In this document: positions 14,972 through 22,493 of the stretch, in pieces
Numbering within the stretch: the first letter of the stretch is position 1
Layout of the letters: each line of letters begins with the position of its first letter
NCBI GenBank assembly: GCA_965204245.1
Contig: CBDBED010000011.1
Span: forward strand, 132,242-196,241
DNA from: JAAXIE01 sp965204245
GTDB taxonomy: Bacteria; Chloroflexota; Dehalococcoidia; Lucifugimonadales; JAAXIE01
Direction: 5' to 3'
DNA: 64,000 nucleotides
The notes under the pieces: model-generated
What the model saw: only the letters and a program-made list of their open reading frames with translations
Told to the model about the DNA's origin: nothing
Database searches by the model: none
Made by a program: the position numbers and the translations under genes

Positions 14972-15958
14972 ATGAAGGATGATTATACCCTTTTGGTGGG
15001 GACGGTTCAGGCGAGCATTTGGCGAAGTGATGATGGCGGGGATACTTGGACGCGGGCCAAGGGCGAGCGGCCGAAGCTGCCTTGGAGCGAGTTGCAGTGC
15101 TTTGACCTTGCGGTGCATCCGAAGGACCCCAAGGTGGTGTATGCCGGGACGAATGATGGCGTGTACCGCAGCGATGACAGGGGGGCCAGCTTTGAGAGGC
15201 TGGACTCGGCGTTGAACGACTATGACGTGTGGTCGCTGGCGATCGACCCGGTGAACCCGGACAACATCTATGCGGGGTGCAGGCCGGGGGCGATTTTCCG
15301 GACGAAGGATGGGGGCGCGAACTGGGAGCATTGCGCTGCCGAGTTTGCGGAGTACTGCATGAATGTGAGCGTGCCCCGGGTGCTGACGATGGCAGTGGAC
15401 CCCTCGGACCCGCGGAAGATATGGGCGGGGGCCGAGGTGGATGGCGTGCGCCGGAGCATCGACGGCGGGGAGACATGGAGCCGGGTGGAGTCGCTGGCTG
15501 AGCCGGACATCCACTTCATTGCGGTGAGCCCAGGGTCGAACGGGGAGCCTTCGAGGGTAATCACGAGCACGGCGCCCGAGATATACCTGAGCTCCGATGT
15601 TGGCGAGAGTTGGAGCACGGTGGGGGCGCGGGAGAATTTCCCGATGACGTTCTGTCGCGGGCTGGCAATCAAGCCGGATGACCCGAACACGGTGTTCCTT
15701 GGCAACGGGAACAGCTTCATTGGGGACAACGGCACGGTACTGCGGTCGCGGGACCGGGGCGAGACTTGGGAGAATTTGGATGTGCCGAAGCCGAACTCGC
15801 CGATGTGGGTGTTTGCGGTGAACGGGGCCGACCCGGACCTGATTATCGGGAACAGCCACTATGGGGAGTTGTTCGTGAGCGAGGATGGCGGGGACAGATG
15901 GGAGAAGATGGAGCGTGAGTTCAGCGAGATACGGTCGCTGGCTTGGACGCCGAATTAG
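14972..15958 (+). CDS. BNR/sialidase-like beta-propeller protein
   Basis: A 328-residue protein built of repeated blades with Asp-box/BNR motifs: IWRSDDGGDTWTRA, VYRSDDRGASFERL, IFRTKDGGANWEHC, VRRSIDGGETWSRV, IYLSSDVGESWSTV, VLRSRDRGETWENL and LFVSEDGGDRWEKM. Seven S-x-D-x-G-x-x-W boxes, with linking AVDPxDPxxIWAG segments, fit a seven-bladed propeller of the WD40/YVTN/BNR-like class (related to photosystem stability factor HCF136 and sortilin). No signal peptide is present, so it is cytoplasmic. Function is unknown. The ATG at 14972 follows GGGAGGG. The last 30 codons and the terminator are duplicated at 16611-16775. Confidence 0.85.
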   Translation: MKDDYTLLVGTVQASIWRSDDGGDTWTRAKGERPKLPWSELQCFDLAVHPKDPKVVYAGTNDGVYRSDDRGASFERLDSALNDYDVWSLAIDPVNPDNIYAGCRPGAIFRTKDGGANWEHCAAEFAEYCMNVSVPRVLTMAVDPSDPRKIWAGAEVDGVRRSIDGGETWSRVESLAEPDIHFIAVSPGSNGEPSRVITSTAPEIYLSSDVGESWSTVGARENFPMTFCRGLAIKPDDPNTVFLGNGNSFIGDNGTVLRSRDRGETWENLDVPKPNSPMWVFAVNGADPDLIIGNSHYGELFVSEDGGDRWEKMEREFSEIRSLAWTPN

Positions 15959-16043
15959 GGGTACTGAACGGGAGATGTTTGGGGAGGGCCGGCGCAACGC
16001 GCTGGCCCTCTCTGTATTTCGGGGCATTACACGCGGCGGAGAA
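15871..16043. repeat. Direct repeat copy A: BNR gene end, terminator, toxin end
   Basis: This stretch holds the last codons of the BNR gene, its terminator and the last codons of the minus-strand toxin gene. It recurs at 16611-16775 with about 90% identity over some 140 bases. Confidence 0.75.
15985..16009 (+). terminator. Rho-independent terminator of the BNR gene
   Basis: An 11-bp stem (AGGGCCGGCGC with GCGCTGGCCCT, one G-U pair) and an AAC loop, followed by CTCTGTATTTC. It lies between the convergent BNR and toxin genes and could serve both. Confidence 0.7.
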
Positions 16044-16296
16044 GCCGGTCGTATTCGTGGTGCGGGCCTATCCAAAACCACACGATGGCATCTCCAGTCA
16101 GGACACCAAGGGCGCGGTAACCGATGCCCACCCGCACCGAATATACGGGACTGCGTTGGCTCACTCGCTTGAAGTCTAGGCTGGTGTGATTGGGGTTCGC
16201 CGCAAAGAAGCGGTAGGACTCTTGGGCTTGCCGTTGCACATGCTGCGGAAGGCGTCGATAGGCGTCCCAGAAAGCACCTTGGGTAAACGAACGCAC
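16027..16296 (-). CDS. RelE/ParE-type toxin
   Basis: An 89-residue toxin of the RelE/ParE superfamily. It has the family fold signature: helices FWDAYRRLPQHVQRQAQESYRFFAANP, then strands LDFKRVSQRSPVYSVRVGIGYRALGVLTGDAIVWFWIGPHHEYDRLLRRV. The GxGYRAL strand and the WIGxHxxYDRL C-terminus are the usual core. RelE members cut mRNA on the ribosome, while ParE members poison gyrase; the sequence alone does not decide. It starts with GTG at 16296, four bases after the antitoxin stop, so the pair is one operon. Its last codons lie inside the direct repeat, and a remnant of a second toxin end (RLLRRM-stop) is visible at 16755-16775. Confidence 0.82.
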   Translation of the reverse strand: MRSFTQGAFWDAYRRLPQHVQRQAQESYRFFAANPNHTSLDFKRVSQRSPVYSVRVGIGYRALGVLTGDAIVWFWIGPHHEYDRLLRRV

Positions 16297-16299
16297 GGG

Positions 16300-16524
16300 C
16301 TATAGATCTTCCGGGGAGAGAGGGCGGGTCTGACCTGCTCGGTGTTCCGAGAGGGCTTCATTGGCCAGCCGCTCGAGCAGCACCTCGGATTCCGGGCGGG
16401 CAAACAGCTGAGTCCATTGTTGCTCCGACTCCAGTTCGGCGAGGAGGAAGCGGGCGAATTTGTCCTGCTCCACTTCCGGGAGTTGGGAGGCTCTTTCAAA
16501 GGCTTGTTGAAGAAGCTCGGTCAT
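16300..16524 (-). CDS. Antitoxin partner of the RelE/ParE-like toxin
   Basis: A 74-residue acidic helical protein (MTELLQQAFERASQLPEVEQDKFARFLLAELESEQQWTQLF...). It resembles the short antitoxins that pair with RelE/ParE toxins: a LPxxEQDxFAxxLLxELxSE helix, then ALSEHRAGQTRPL. The DNA-binding part is not obvious. The ATG at 16524 has AAGGA 8 bases upstream; an upstream in-frame ATG at 16629 has no ribosome site and would add a non-conserved leader. Antitoxin-before-toxin order with a short gap is typical. Confidence 0.75.
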   Translation of the reverse strand: MTELLQQAFERASQLPEVEQDKFARFLLAELESEQQWTQLFARPESEVLLERLANEALSEHRAGQTRPLSPEDL

Positions 16525-16610
16525 CGGGCTATCCTTCGGAGTAGGTTCTTGTTGTCGCGGCGATGGGATTCTGTTCATTATATTCGTTGGGAAAGGGGAT
16601 ATGCTGGGGT

Positions 16611-16775
16611 ATTTCGTCAGCGGGGACAACTGGGAGAAGATGGAGCGGGAGTTCAGCGAGATACGGTCGCTGGCTTGGACGCCGAATTAGGGGTACTGAA
16701 CGGGAGATGTTTGGGGAGGGCCAGCGCGTTGCGCTGGCCCTCTCTGGTTTCGGGGCATTACATGCGTCTGAGAAG
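16611..16775. repeat. Direct repeat copy B of the BNR 3' end
   Basis: This copy repeats about 25 codons of the BNR gene end with its TAG stop. It includes a perfect terminator hairpin (AGGGCCAGCGC / GCGCTGGCCCT, 16717-16741) and the reverse-strand end of a toxin gene. It has no start codon and is not a gene. The rest of the spacer up to 17136 shows nothing recognisable. Confidence 0.75.
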
Positions 16776-17136
16776 GCGGCATCGGCGTCGATGTCCCCTG
16801 GTACACAACCAGAGCCGTCGTATCACTCCGAGATGATGCTCGCACCGAGCCGCGTTCCTTTGACATAAGCATCAACCTTGCCCCTAGTGCCAAAATCGCC
16901 ACCCTGCCTCCCATTCTTTTGGGGCCGCGATTTGGGCCGGGACATCCTCAAGCAGCTACGCTGCACCCTCGACTACACCGATAACGAAATTACCTCTGGC
17001 GGCCAGATAGACCGCCAATCCCTCAACACCCCAACAGTGACATTTCCCCATTGACGGCCCCCAAACACCCGTTCTACCATCATCTTCAGAGCGCGCAGGA
17101 GACGGCCCCCTAGGGGGCAGAGAGAGGCGGGCTTAC

Positions 17137-17217
17137 GTGAACAACTTGAGGGGGTTTGTCGATGGCGTAGTCATCGGCACGGTCGCCATGATTCTACTCA
17201 TGGTCATCTGTTCCTAA
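17137..17217 (+). CDS. Possible 26-residue membrane mini-protein
   Basis: A GTG-started ORF (VNNLRGFVDGVVIGTVAMILLMVICS) encodes one hydrophobic segment after a short polar start. AGAGAGG lies 10 bases upstream. It lies 75 bases before the portal gene. It could be a holin-like or leader peptide, but it is too short for family assignment and might be chance. Confidence 0.3.
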   Translation: MNNLRGFVDGVVIGTVAMILLMVICS

Positions 17218-17290
17218 GAAGAAACTGGGCGGTCGTTAGTGGTTCCACTACGTATTCTTTTTGCTCTATCCAAACCATGAGGTCAACAAT

Positions 17291-18622
17291 ATGAAGTCGA
17301 GACAAATCACCCGGCACAATCCACTATCAACGCTTGCGCGGTTCTTGCCATCGCGGGCGCGTCATCCCCGTCATTCGGGCGGGGGGCGTAATCCGGGAAG
17401 CGCATCGGCCAGCGGGGTTGTGCAGCGGGCCAACCGGGCTGTGGCTGCCGATTATGACCGGGTGCATGAGGCCCACGGGGTCGGCGGGGACTGGGCCAAG
17501 GCGGTGTATGGCGAGTATTACGCGACGTCGGTGCCGGTGTATTCGGCGGTGAAGCTGCGGGCCGATGCCATGGCCCGGGCGCCTTTGGTGGTGCTACGTC
17601 CGGCACCGGGGACAGGGGAGGATGCCGGAGGGCGGGCGCTTTCCCGCATTCCCGTGGGCCCGGACCATCCTGCGCAGCAACTCATGGACCGGGTGAATGC
17701 TTGGCACACTCGCGGCGACCTGTGGCGGGCCACGGAAATCAACCTCTGCCTGTGGGGCTCGTCCTTCTGGGCTCTGGACCACGACGAGACCGGCCATCCT
17801 GAAATCTGGCCCCTGCGCTCGGACCGCGTCCGCGTCCTCCCCGGCAGCGAGCGGCATATCCGCGGGTTCGTCTACATGGGGGTGAACGGCCCCGTGGCCT
17901 ACACGCCGGATGAGATCGTGTGGATGCGTTATTTCAACCCATTGGAGCCCTATGCCGGATTGTCGCCCCTAGCGCCGGTGCGTTTGTCGGTGGATGCGGG
18001 CAACGATGCCCTGCGGTTCAACCGGAGCTTTTTCCGGAACTCGGCCCAGCCTGACTTGGTGTTCATCACCGAGGAGACGCTGTCCGATGCCGAGGTGGAG
18101 AGCTTCTATGAGCGCTGGGAGGAGCGGTACCAAGGGCCGGGCAAGGCCCACCGCCCCGCCATCACCTCGTTCCTCAAGGACGTCAAGACCTTCGGCTTCA
18201 GTCACCGGGACATGGAGTTCCTGCAGGGATTGCGGTGGAGTCTGGAGGACGTCAGCCGCACGTATGGCGTCCCGCTGCCCCTGCTGTCCGACTACCAGCA
18301 GGCAACCTTCGCCAACATCACGACGGCGGAAAAGCTCTTCTGGCGGAACACGATTGTGCCGGAGATGCGCTTCTTCGAGGAACACCTGAACAGCGAGTTG
18401 CTGCCGAGGCTGGGCTACGGCGGTCTCACAGTGGAGTTCGATTTGTCCGCTATTGAGGCCATGAACGAGGACGAAACGGAGAGGGTGGAGCGGGAGGCCA
18501 AGCTGCTTGACCGGGGAGTGGTGACGATCAATGAGGTGAGGAAGGGGAGGAATTTGGGGGAGGTGCCGTGGGGGGATGTGCCGTGGCCTAGGGAGCAGTC
18601 TCCCGTAGAGCAGGCTCAGTGA
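17291..18622 (+). CDS. HK97-family phage portal protein
   Basis: A 443-residue portal, the dodecameric ring through which DNA enters the head. Recognisable portal features are VYSAVKLRADAMARAPLVV, HPAQQLMDRVNAW, RATEINLCLWGSSFWALD, PDEIVWMRYFNPLEPYAGLSPLAPVRLSVD, FFRNSAQPDLVF, FLQGLRWSLEDVSRTYGVPLPLLSDYQQATFANITTAEKLFW and a C-terminal VVTINEVRKGRNLGEVPWGD. Length and fold blocks are complete. The first 35 residues include RARHPRHSGGGRNPG, which looks like translated REP-type repeat DNA. I chose the ATG at 17291 for its GAGG site. It stands 7 kb from the protease-capsid module that it would normally precede, and uses more C-ending codons. Confidence 0.92.
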   Translation: MKSRQITRHNPLSTLARFLPSRARHPRHSGGGRNPGSASASGVVQRANRAVAADYDRVHEAHGVGGDWAKAVYGEYYATSVPVYSAVKLRADAMARAPLVVLRPAPGTGEDAGGRALSRIPVGPDHPAQQLMDRVNAWHTRGDLWRATEINLCLWGSSFWALDHDETGHPEIWPLRSDRVRVLPGSERHIRGFVYMGVNGPVAYTPDEIVWMRYFNPLEPYAGLSPLAPVRLSVDAGNDALRFNRSFFRNSAQPDLVFITEETLSDAEVESFYERWEERYQGPGKAHRPAITSFLKDVKTFGFSHRDMEFLQGLRWSLEDVSRTYGVPLPLLSDYQQATFANITTAEKLFWRNTIVPEMRFFEEHLNSELLPRLGYGGLTVEFDLSAIEAMNEDETERVEREAKLLDRGVVTINEVRKGRNLGEVPWGDVPWPREQSPVEQAQ

Positions 18623-18748
18623 TATGCCCCAAAATAGTAATACATGGAGGAAGACGCAGCCCATGCTGACCTATTGTGAAACAGCACCAGCGTCAAATAA
18701 ATGTCGGACACCTCAGATTGTGCTACCCTAACCTTGGAGGAAGACATT

Positions 18749-18925
18749 ATGGCTACGGATTACATCACGAAAGACGACTTCCACCGCGAGATGCAGCATT
18801 ACGCCACCAAGAGCGACCTCGCTCAAATGGAGACCAGAATCATCAAGTGGATGGTCACCCTCATGGTCGGCTCCGCCGCCATCGCCACCAGCCTCTCCCT
18901 CCTAATCGAACGCCTCATCACCTGA
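18749..18925 (+). CDS. Small coiled-coil protein with C-terminal membrane helix
   Basis: A 58-residue protein: a polar N-terminal helix (YITKDDFHREMQHYATKSDLAQMETRI) and then one membrane segment (WMVTLMVGSAAIATSLSLLI). The pattern YATKxDLAxMExxI-IKW is seen in many small DUF1640-like or XhlA-like proteins of unknown role. The ATG at 18749 has GGAGGA upstream. A protein of the same design is encoded at 20797, on the other side of the restriction-modification genes. Confidence 0.65.
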   Translation: MATDYITKDDFHREMQHYATKSDLAQMETRIIKWMVTLMVGSAAIATSLSLLIERLIT

Positions 18926-18957
18926 CCGCCTACCGCCCGTTTCGGCGTTCCTCACTC

Positions 18958-18987
18958 CGTCATTCCTGCGCAGGCAGGAATTCACGG
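18958..18987. repeat. REP-like palindrome, opposite orientation
   Basis: CGTCATTCCTGCGCAGGCAGGAATTCACGG has an 8-bp stem (ATTCCTGC / GCAGGAAT) and matches the reverse complement of the REP elements at 4.8-9.2 kb with a few changes. Confidence 0.7.
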
Positions 18988-19126
18988 CCCCGAACAGCGG
19001 GACAAGCGCCCATCATATATGGGGAACTCCCACACCCACTGACATTCCGGCCCTTGACGCCAACACCTGATCTAGTGTCTATTCACAGTCATAAGTCCCA
19101 TCGACAAGAGGCGGGGTAGGGCGGAC

Positions 19127-19906
19127 GTGACACTCCAGCCCCTGAGCAAGAAGCACGAAGTAATCATTGAGGTGTATAACCTCTGCAAGTCCCGTGTCGA
19201 CATGGTTTTCGACAACGATGACGTTCGGAAAGCCTGTAGCCGCGTCGGCTTCGGCAACCCCTTCGATGCTACCAAGTGGGATAACTCAGCCCTTCTGCCC
19301 GGCGAGTTGAGTGGCGATGATGTCTTTATAGTCCACCTAGGGCGTGGACGTCACCGCTTTGTGTCGGGCATCAATGTTGGCTATCATCGCTTCGAGCCCG
19401 TACCCGTGAATCGCCAGTATCAATGGCCCTACCGCCGTAGCATCCTCAACAACGTCAACACCAGCGAAAGCAATATCCTCTCCGTCGGCTTCAATCAGCG
19501 TATCATCCACGATTTCATTTATGAAGACATCGCAGCCTCTCCTAAGGTCTACGGCTCCCACCGTACCCACATCCAGTTGCAATATCGGGTGGGTGAGGTC
19601 CACATCTCCGCAAGCAGGCTACAGGTAGAAATCGACTTCACAACCGAATATCAAAGCCACATAACGGTCTTCGAAGGGAAGAACGGCGAACCCGTTGACT
19701 TCAATGTGTTCCAATTATTCAATCCCGTCCGCTATTACCGTGGACTGGTTGATTCAGGAAAAATCTCAGAGGCTTCCGTCGATGCCTGCTACTTGGTGCG
19801 GCATGAAGACAGACTCCGCCTCTACCTATACGGGTTCGCGGACCTTCAGGACCCAGGCTCAATTGAGTTATTGCGTAACGCTGAATACATGCTGGTGCAG
19901 CGATGA
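19127..19906 (+). CDS. Type II restriction endonuclease (PD-(D/E)xK)
   Basis: A 259-residue protein just upstream of, and overlapping by four bases, a DNA methyltransferase. The probable catalytic core is EIDFTTEYQSHITVFEGKNG with Asp170, Glu183 and Lys185, a D-x12-E-x-K arrangement. The N-terminal part (VYNLCKSRVDMVFDNDDVRKACSRVGFGNPFDATKWDNSA) is helical, as in several small type II enzymes. The recognition site cannot be deduced. It starts with GTG 19127 after AGGGCGGA. C-rich codons differ from the G-rich genes to the left. Confidence 0.8.
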   Translation: MTLQPLSKKHEVIIEVYNLCKSRVDMVFDNDDVRKACSRVGFGNPFDATKWDNSALLPGELSGDDVFIVHLGRGRHRFVSGINVGYHRFEPVPVNRQYQWPYRRSILNNVNTSESNILSVGFNQRIIHDFIYEDIAASPKVYGSHRTHIQLQYRVGEVHISASRLQVEIDFTTEYQSHITVFEGKNGEPVDFNVFQLFNPVRYYRGLVDSGKISEASVDACYLVRHEDRLRLYLYGFADLQDPGSIELLRNAEYMLVQR

Positions 19907-20790
19907 CTGATTTACCAGAGCAATACCGCAACCGTGTCGTGAACGGGGACGTGATGGCTCTCTTGCGAGAGCTACCGGACAGCTGCATCGACATGATTTA
20001 CGGCGACCCGGACTACAACGCCGGCATCGTCTACGAAAATACAACCTTTACCCAGACTTGGGACAGTTACGTTGAGTGGTACGTCTCCCTAGCCCAAGAG
20101 TGCATGCGCGTCCTCCGAACTGACGGCAACCTCTTCTTCCTCAACTACCCCAAGCAGAACGCCCACCTACGAGTCAGGTACTTGGACGATGCTGCCGCCT
20201 CTGTCAATGACTACGTTTGGGTCTACAACACCAACGTCGGTCACAGCAGCCGCAAATTCACTACGGCCCACCGGTCTATCCTCCACGCCACCAAGTCCAA
20301 GCACAACCGCTTCTACAGAGATGGAATAGAGCACCCATACCAGAACCCGACGGACCCGCGAATCAAAGAGCGCATGAGGCTAGGCTATAAGGGCCGTATG
20401 CCCTACTCATGGCTGAACTTCAACCTGGTGAAGAATGTCTCCCGCCAGAAGACCAAGCATCCTTGCCAAATCCCCGAAGGCTTGTCCCAGTTGCTCATCA
20501 AGGCAACCACCCTTCCGGGGGACACCGTATTTGTGCTATTCGGGGGAAGCGGCTCTGAAGTGGTCCAAGCCAAGAAGCTGGGCAGGAACTTCCTCACATG
20601 CGACATCCAAGAACACTACTGCGAAATCATCGAAAGCCGCCTCCTCCAAGAAGGAGCCATTGACCCCGAATACAGAAACGAGACGCAACTAAAGCGTTTG
20701 AATGGGCATGGGCATAATGGCACCTTGCCAATTCAAGGGCGGATATTGCACGATGGGCGTAGTACCCCCAGCACCAACTATCGGGCATAG
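19903..20790 (+). CDS. Type II DNA methyltransferase, N4-cytosine/N6-adenine class
   Basis: A 295-residue methylase. The catalytic motif IV is DPDYN at 35-39 (usually DPPY), near the N-terminus. The S-adenosylmethionine motif FVLFGGSGSEVVQAKKLGRNF lies near 220, so motif IV precedes motif I, which fits the beta class. The HPCQIPEGLSQLLI segment is motif X. The Asp in place of the second Pro is uncommon but tolerated in the family. The four-base overlap with the endonuclease gene gives coupled expression. Paired with that nuclease, it would protect host DNA. Confidence 0.88.
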   Translation: MTDLPEQYRNRVVNGDVMALLRELPDSCIDMIYGDPDYNAGIVYENTTFTQTWDSYVEWYVSLAQECMRVLRTDGNLFFLNYPKQNAHLRVRYLDDAAASVNDYVWVYNTNVGHSSRKFTTAHRSILHATKSKHNRFYRDGIEHPYQNPTDPRIKERMRLGYKGRMPYSWLNFNLVKNVSRQKTKHPCQIPEGLSQLLIKATTLPGDTVFVLFGGSGSEVVQAKKLGRNFLTCDIQEHYCEIIESRLLQEGAIDPEYRNETQLKRLNGHGHNGTLPIQGRILHDGRSTPSTNYRA

Positions 20791-20796
20791 TGGAAC

Positions 20797-20994
20797 ATGA
20801 AAGCTACGATAGAGCAGAGGCTTACTGCATTGGAAACAATCCGCGCGGAGCTAAGGCACCTTGCCACGAAGGAAGACTTGGCCCTCCTGAAATCAGACCT
20901 GGCCCGTTTGGAAACTAGGCTCACCCTCAGACTCATTTTCAGCGTTGCTGTCATAGTCGGAGCCGTAGCTGCCATCGTCCAGTTTCTCGAATAG
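20797..20994 (+). CDS. Small coiled-coil protein with C-terminal membrane helix
   Basis: A 65-residue protein that starts six bases after the methyltransferase. It has a long amphipathic helix (MKATIEQRLTALETIRAELRHLATKEDLALLKSDLARLETRLTLR) and then one membrane segment (LIFSVAVIVGAVAAIVQFL). The LATKEDLALLKSDLARLE repeat resembles the protein at 18749 and known DUF1640-like proteins. The position suggests co-transcription with the restriction-modification genes. Function unknown. Confidence 0.7.
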   Translation: MKATIEQRLTALETIRAELRHLATKEDLALLKSDLARLETRLTLRLIFSVAVIVGAVAAIVQFLE

Positions 20995-20998
20995 CTCG

Positions 20999-21184
20999 CT
21001 ACCCCTCGCGGTGCTTCTCGATCAGTGCCACTACGCGTGGGTCGATGTCCTTCAACTCGGTGTTGGCGTCGGAGTAGGCGACTCCCAGGTGGGCGTCGCG
21101 GAAGATTAGCTCCCAGTCGGGCTCCATGCCGTAGTCCCTTTTCAGTTCGTCGAAAAGGCCTTCCAACTGCTCTTTGCTAAACAA
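20999..21184 (-). CDS. Small conserved-type hypothetical protein
   Basis: A 61-residue acidic protein (MFSKEQLEGLFDELKRDYGMEPDWELIFRDAHLGVAYSDANTELKDIDPRVVALIEKHREG). It has no recognisable domain. It follows the gene at 21214-21636 by 29 bases on the same strand and is probably co-transcribed. An AAAGGAG site precedes the ATG. Confidence 0.6.
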   Translation of the reverse strand: MFSKEQLEGLFDELKRDYGMEPDWELIFRDAHLGVAYSDANTELKDIDPRVVALIEKHREG

Positions 21185-21213
21185 CGCTTTGCTCCTTTGT
21201 CAGCGGATAGGGA

Positions 21214-21636
21214 CTAGGCGTTCTGTCGTTCTCTGTGGACGAATGTGATTCCCTCGCTGCCCACATAGCGGTCGCGCATGGTCTCAAAGGTCTGCAGTTT
21301 CTGGGGCTGGAAGTCGGTGCGCTGTTCGTTGTCGTCCAGGTAGGGGTTGGGGAAATAGAGGCGCATCACCGTCTGCTCCTCGGCATCGGAGAAGCGGACG
21401 TAGTAGAGGAAGGGGACGAAACCGTGGTCCTCGGCCTCGACGAACTGGACGGCGGTGACGCGGGACATGTTCATGTGGACGTGCCAAGCATCGCCCCAGA
21501 AGGTGGCATAGGAGTCGCTGAACTCGGGGGTCTTGGCGGTGTCCAGGTGCATCTCGCCCACAGCGCCCCGGTCGCCGAGCACGATGAGCATCTGGTCGAT
21601 GCTGGTGAGGTCCTTGATCAGCGGTTCCAAGTCCAT
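21214..21636 (-). CDS. ChuX/HutX-like heme-utilisation fold protein (tentative)
   Basis: A 140-residue protein. The segment VLGDRGAVGEMHLDTAK...ATFWGDAWHVHMNMSRVTAVQFVEAEDHGFVPFLYYVRFSDAEEQTVMRLYFPNPYLDD resembles the ChuX/HutX/HemS repeat: a WHVHxNxxxVxxVxFVE strand, then YxVRFxDxxxxxVxRLYF. In that family the fold binds heme. The heme ligand cannot be confirmed here. I chose the ATG at 21636 for its AGGAGG site. A 61-residue gene follows it on the same strand. Confidence 0.5.
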   Translation of the reverse strand: MDLEPLIKDLTSIDQMLIVLGDRGAVGEMHLDTAKTPEFSDSYATFWGDAWHVHMNMSRVTAVQFVEAEDHGFVPFLYYVRFSDAEEQTVMRLYFPNPYLDDNEQRTDFQPQKLQTFETMRDRYVGSEGITFVHRERQNA

Positions 21637-21801
21637 GCGGTCATTCCCTCCTGAGGACGGCCCCAATGATAGCCGACGGCCTTAGAGTTGGAAAGATTGG
21701 CTTGGAAAGAGGGGCGGCCTTCCCTAGTGACTGGGGATGTTCGGAGGCATAGAGGCCGTGCCCATAGCTATGTGGATGCAGGGTGACCTCAGGGCATGCT
21801 C

Positions 21802-22257
21802 CTATGCGTCTCTGTCGACGCCGTCCACGTAGCCGTGCTGCATCTCCATGGCGGGCGGCAGGTTATCAATAGCTGCCGCCACTTTCTGGCCTCTGGCACG
21901 GCGCCACAACCACCTGAAGAGAGGGGGCACTCCGGCCATGAGGGCGCACAAGGCCGACGCTGCGGCGATGATGGCCAGGGAGATGCCGGTGAGGACTCCG
22001 GCGTTCAGGCCGCCGGAGCCGCCCTCGGGGAAGGCTTGATTCAGGGCCACCAGCAGCCCGGCGAGGAACAGGCCCATCAAGGCGCCCACCATGGCTAGGG
22101 TAACGGGCCACTCGCCTACCTGCACCCGCTTGCGCCGCGGAGGGGGCGGAGTCTCGTCGTGTTCAGGGACGCCGGGGGGGTGAGGGAGCCCGGAGTCCCC
22201 GTTTCCAGGGGCAACCGCTGCTTGGGGTTGTTCTTCGGGCTGTGACGGGTCTTGCAA
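21802..22257 (-). CDS. Two-helix membrane protein, unknown
   Basis: A 151-residue protein. A Pro-rich N-terminal half (PPGVPEHDETPPPPRRKRVQ) is followed by two membrane helices, VTLAMVGALMGLFLAGLLVALN and VLTGISLAIIAAASALCALMAGV. A basic segment RWLWRRARGQK and an acidic tail close it. The TTG at 22257 is the furthest start and the exact start is uncertain. No family is recognised. Confidence 0.55.
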   Translation of the reverse strand: MQDPSQPEEQPQAAVAPGNGDSGLPHPPGVPEHDETPPPPRRKRVQVGEWPVTLAMVGALMGLFLAGLLVALNQAFPEGGSGGLNAGVLTGISLAIIAAASALCALMAGVPPLFRWLWRRARGQKVAAAIDNLPPAMEMQHGYVDGVDRDA

Positions 22258-22493
22258 GAGGGCTGTCCTCTCCCTTATGTGTTAGAGGGCATGTGCTACA
22301 GGCGAATGGCAGGCTAGAGGATAGCAGGATAGATGCGTTTGCTGCGAGGCTTTGGTGAGGGTGCGGGGGTGTCGTTTTCCACTCCCTCGGAAGCCTAGGT
22401 TGTGGTAACCTTAGCCCACCTGTCGCCACTTTGCAGGCAAGCGATAGCGCTTGGGTGGGGGCAGCCGTAGACCCAGATTCTCGGAGGTGTTTC

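Noticed and set aside
16687..16914. Minus-strand ORF of 75 codons after the TA pair
   Set aside because: It overlaps the duplicated BNR end and terminator and has no ribosome site. The only meaningful content is a toxin-end remnant in another frame.
3425..18622. A complete prophage
   Set aside because: No terminase, tape measure, lysis, integrase or replication gene is visible, and cellular-type genes lie between the module and the portal.
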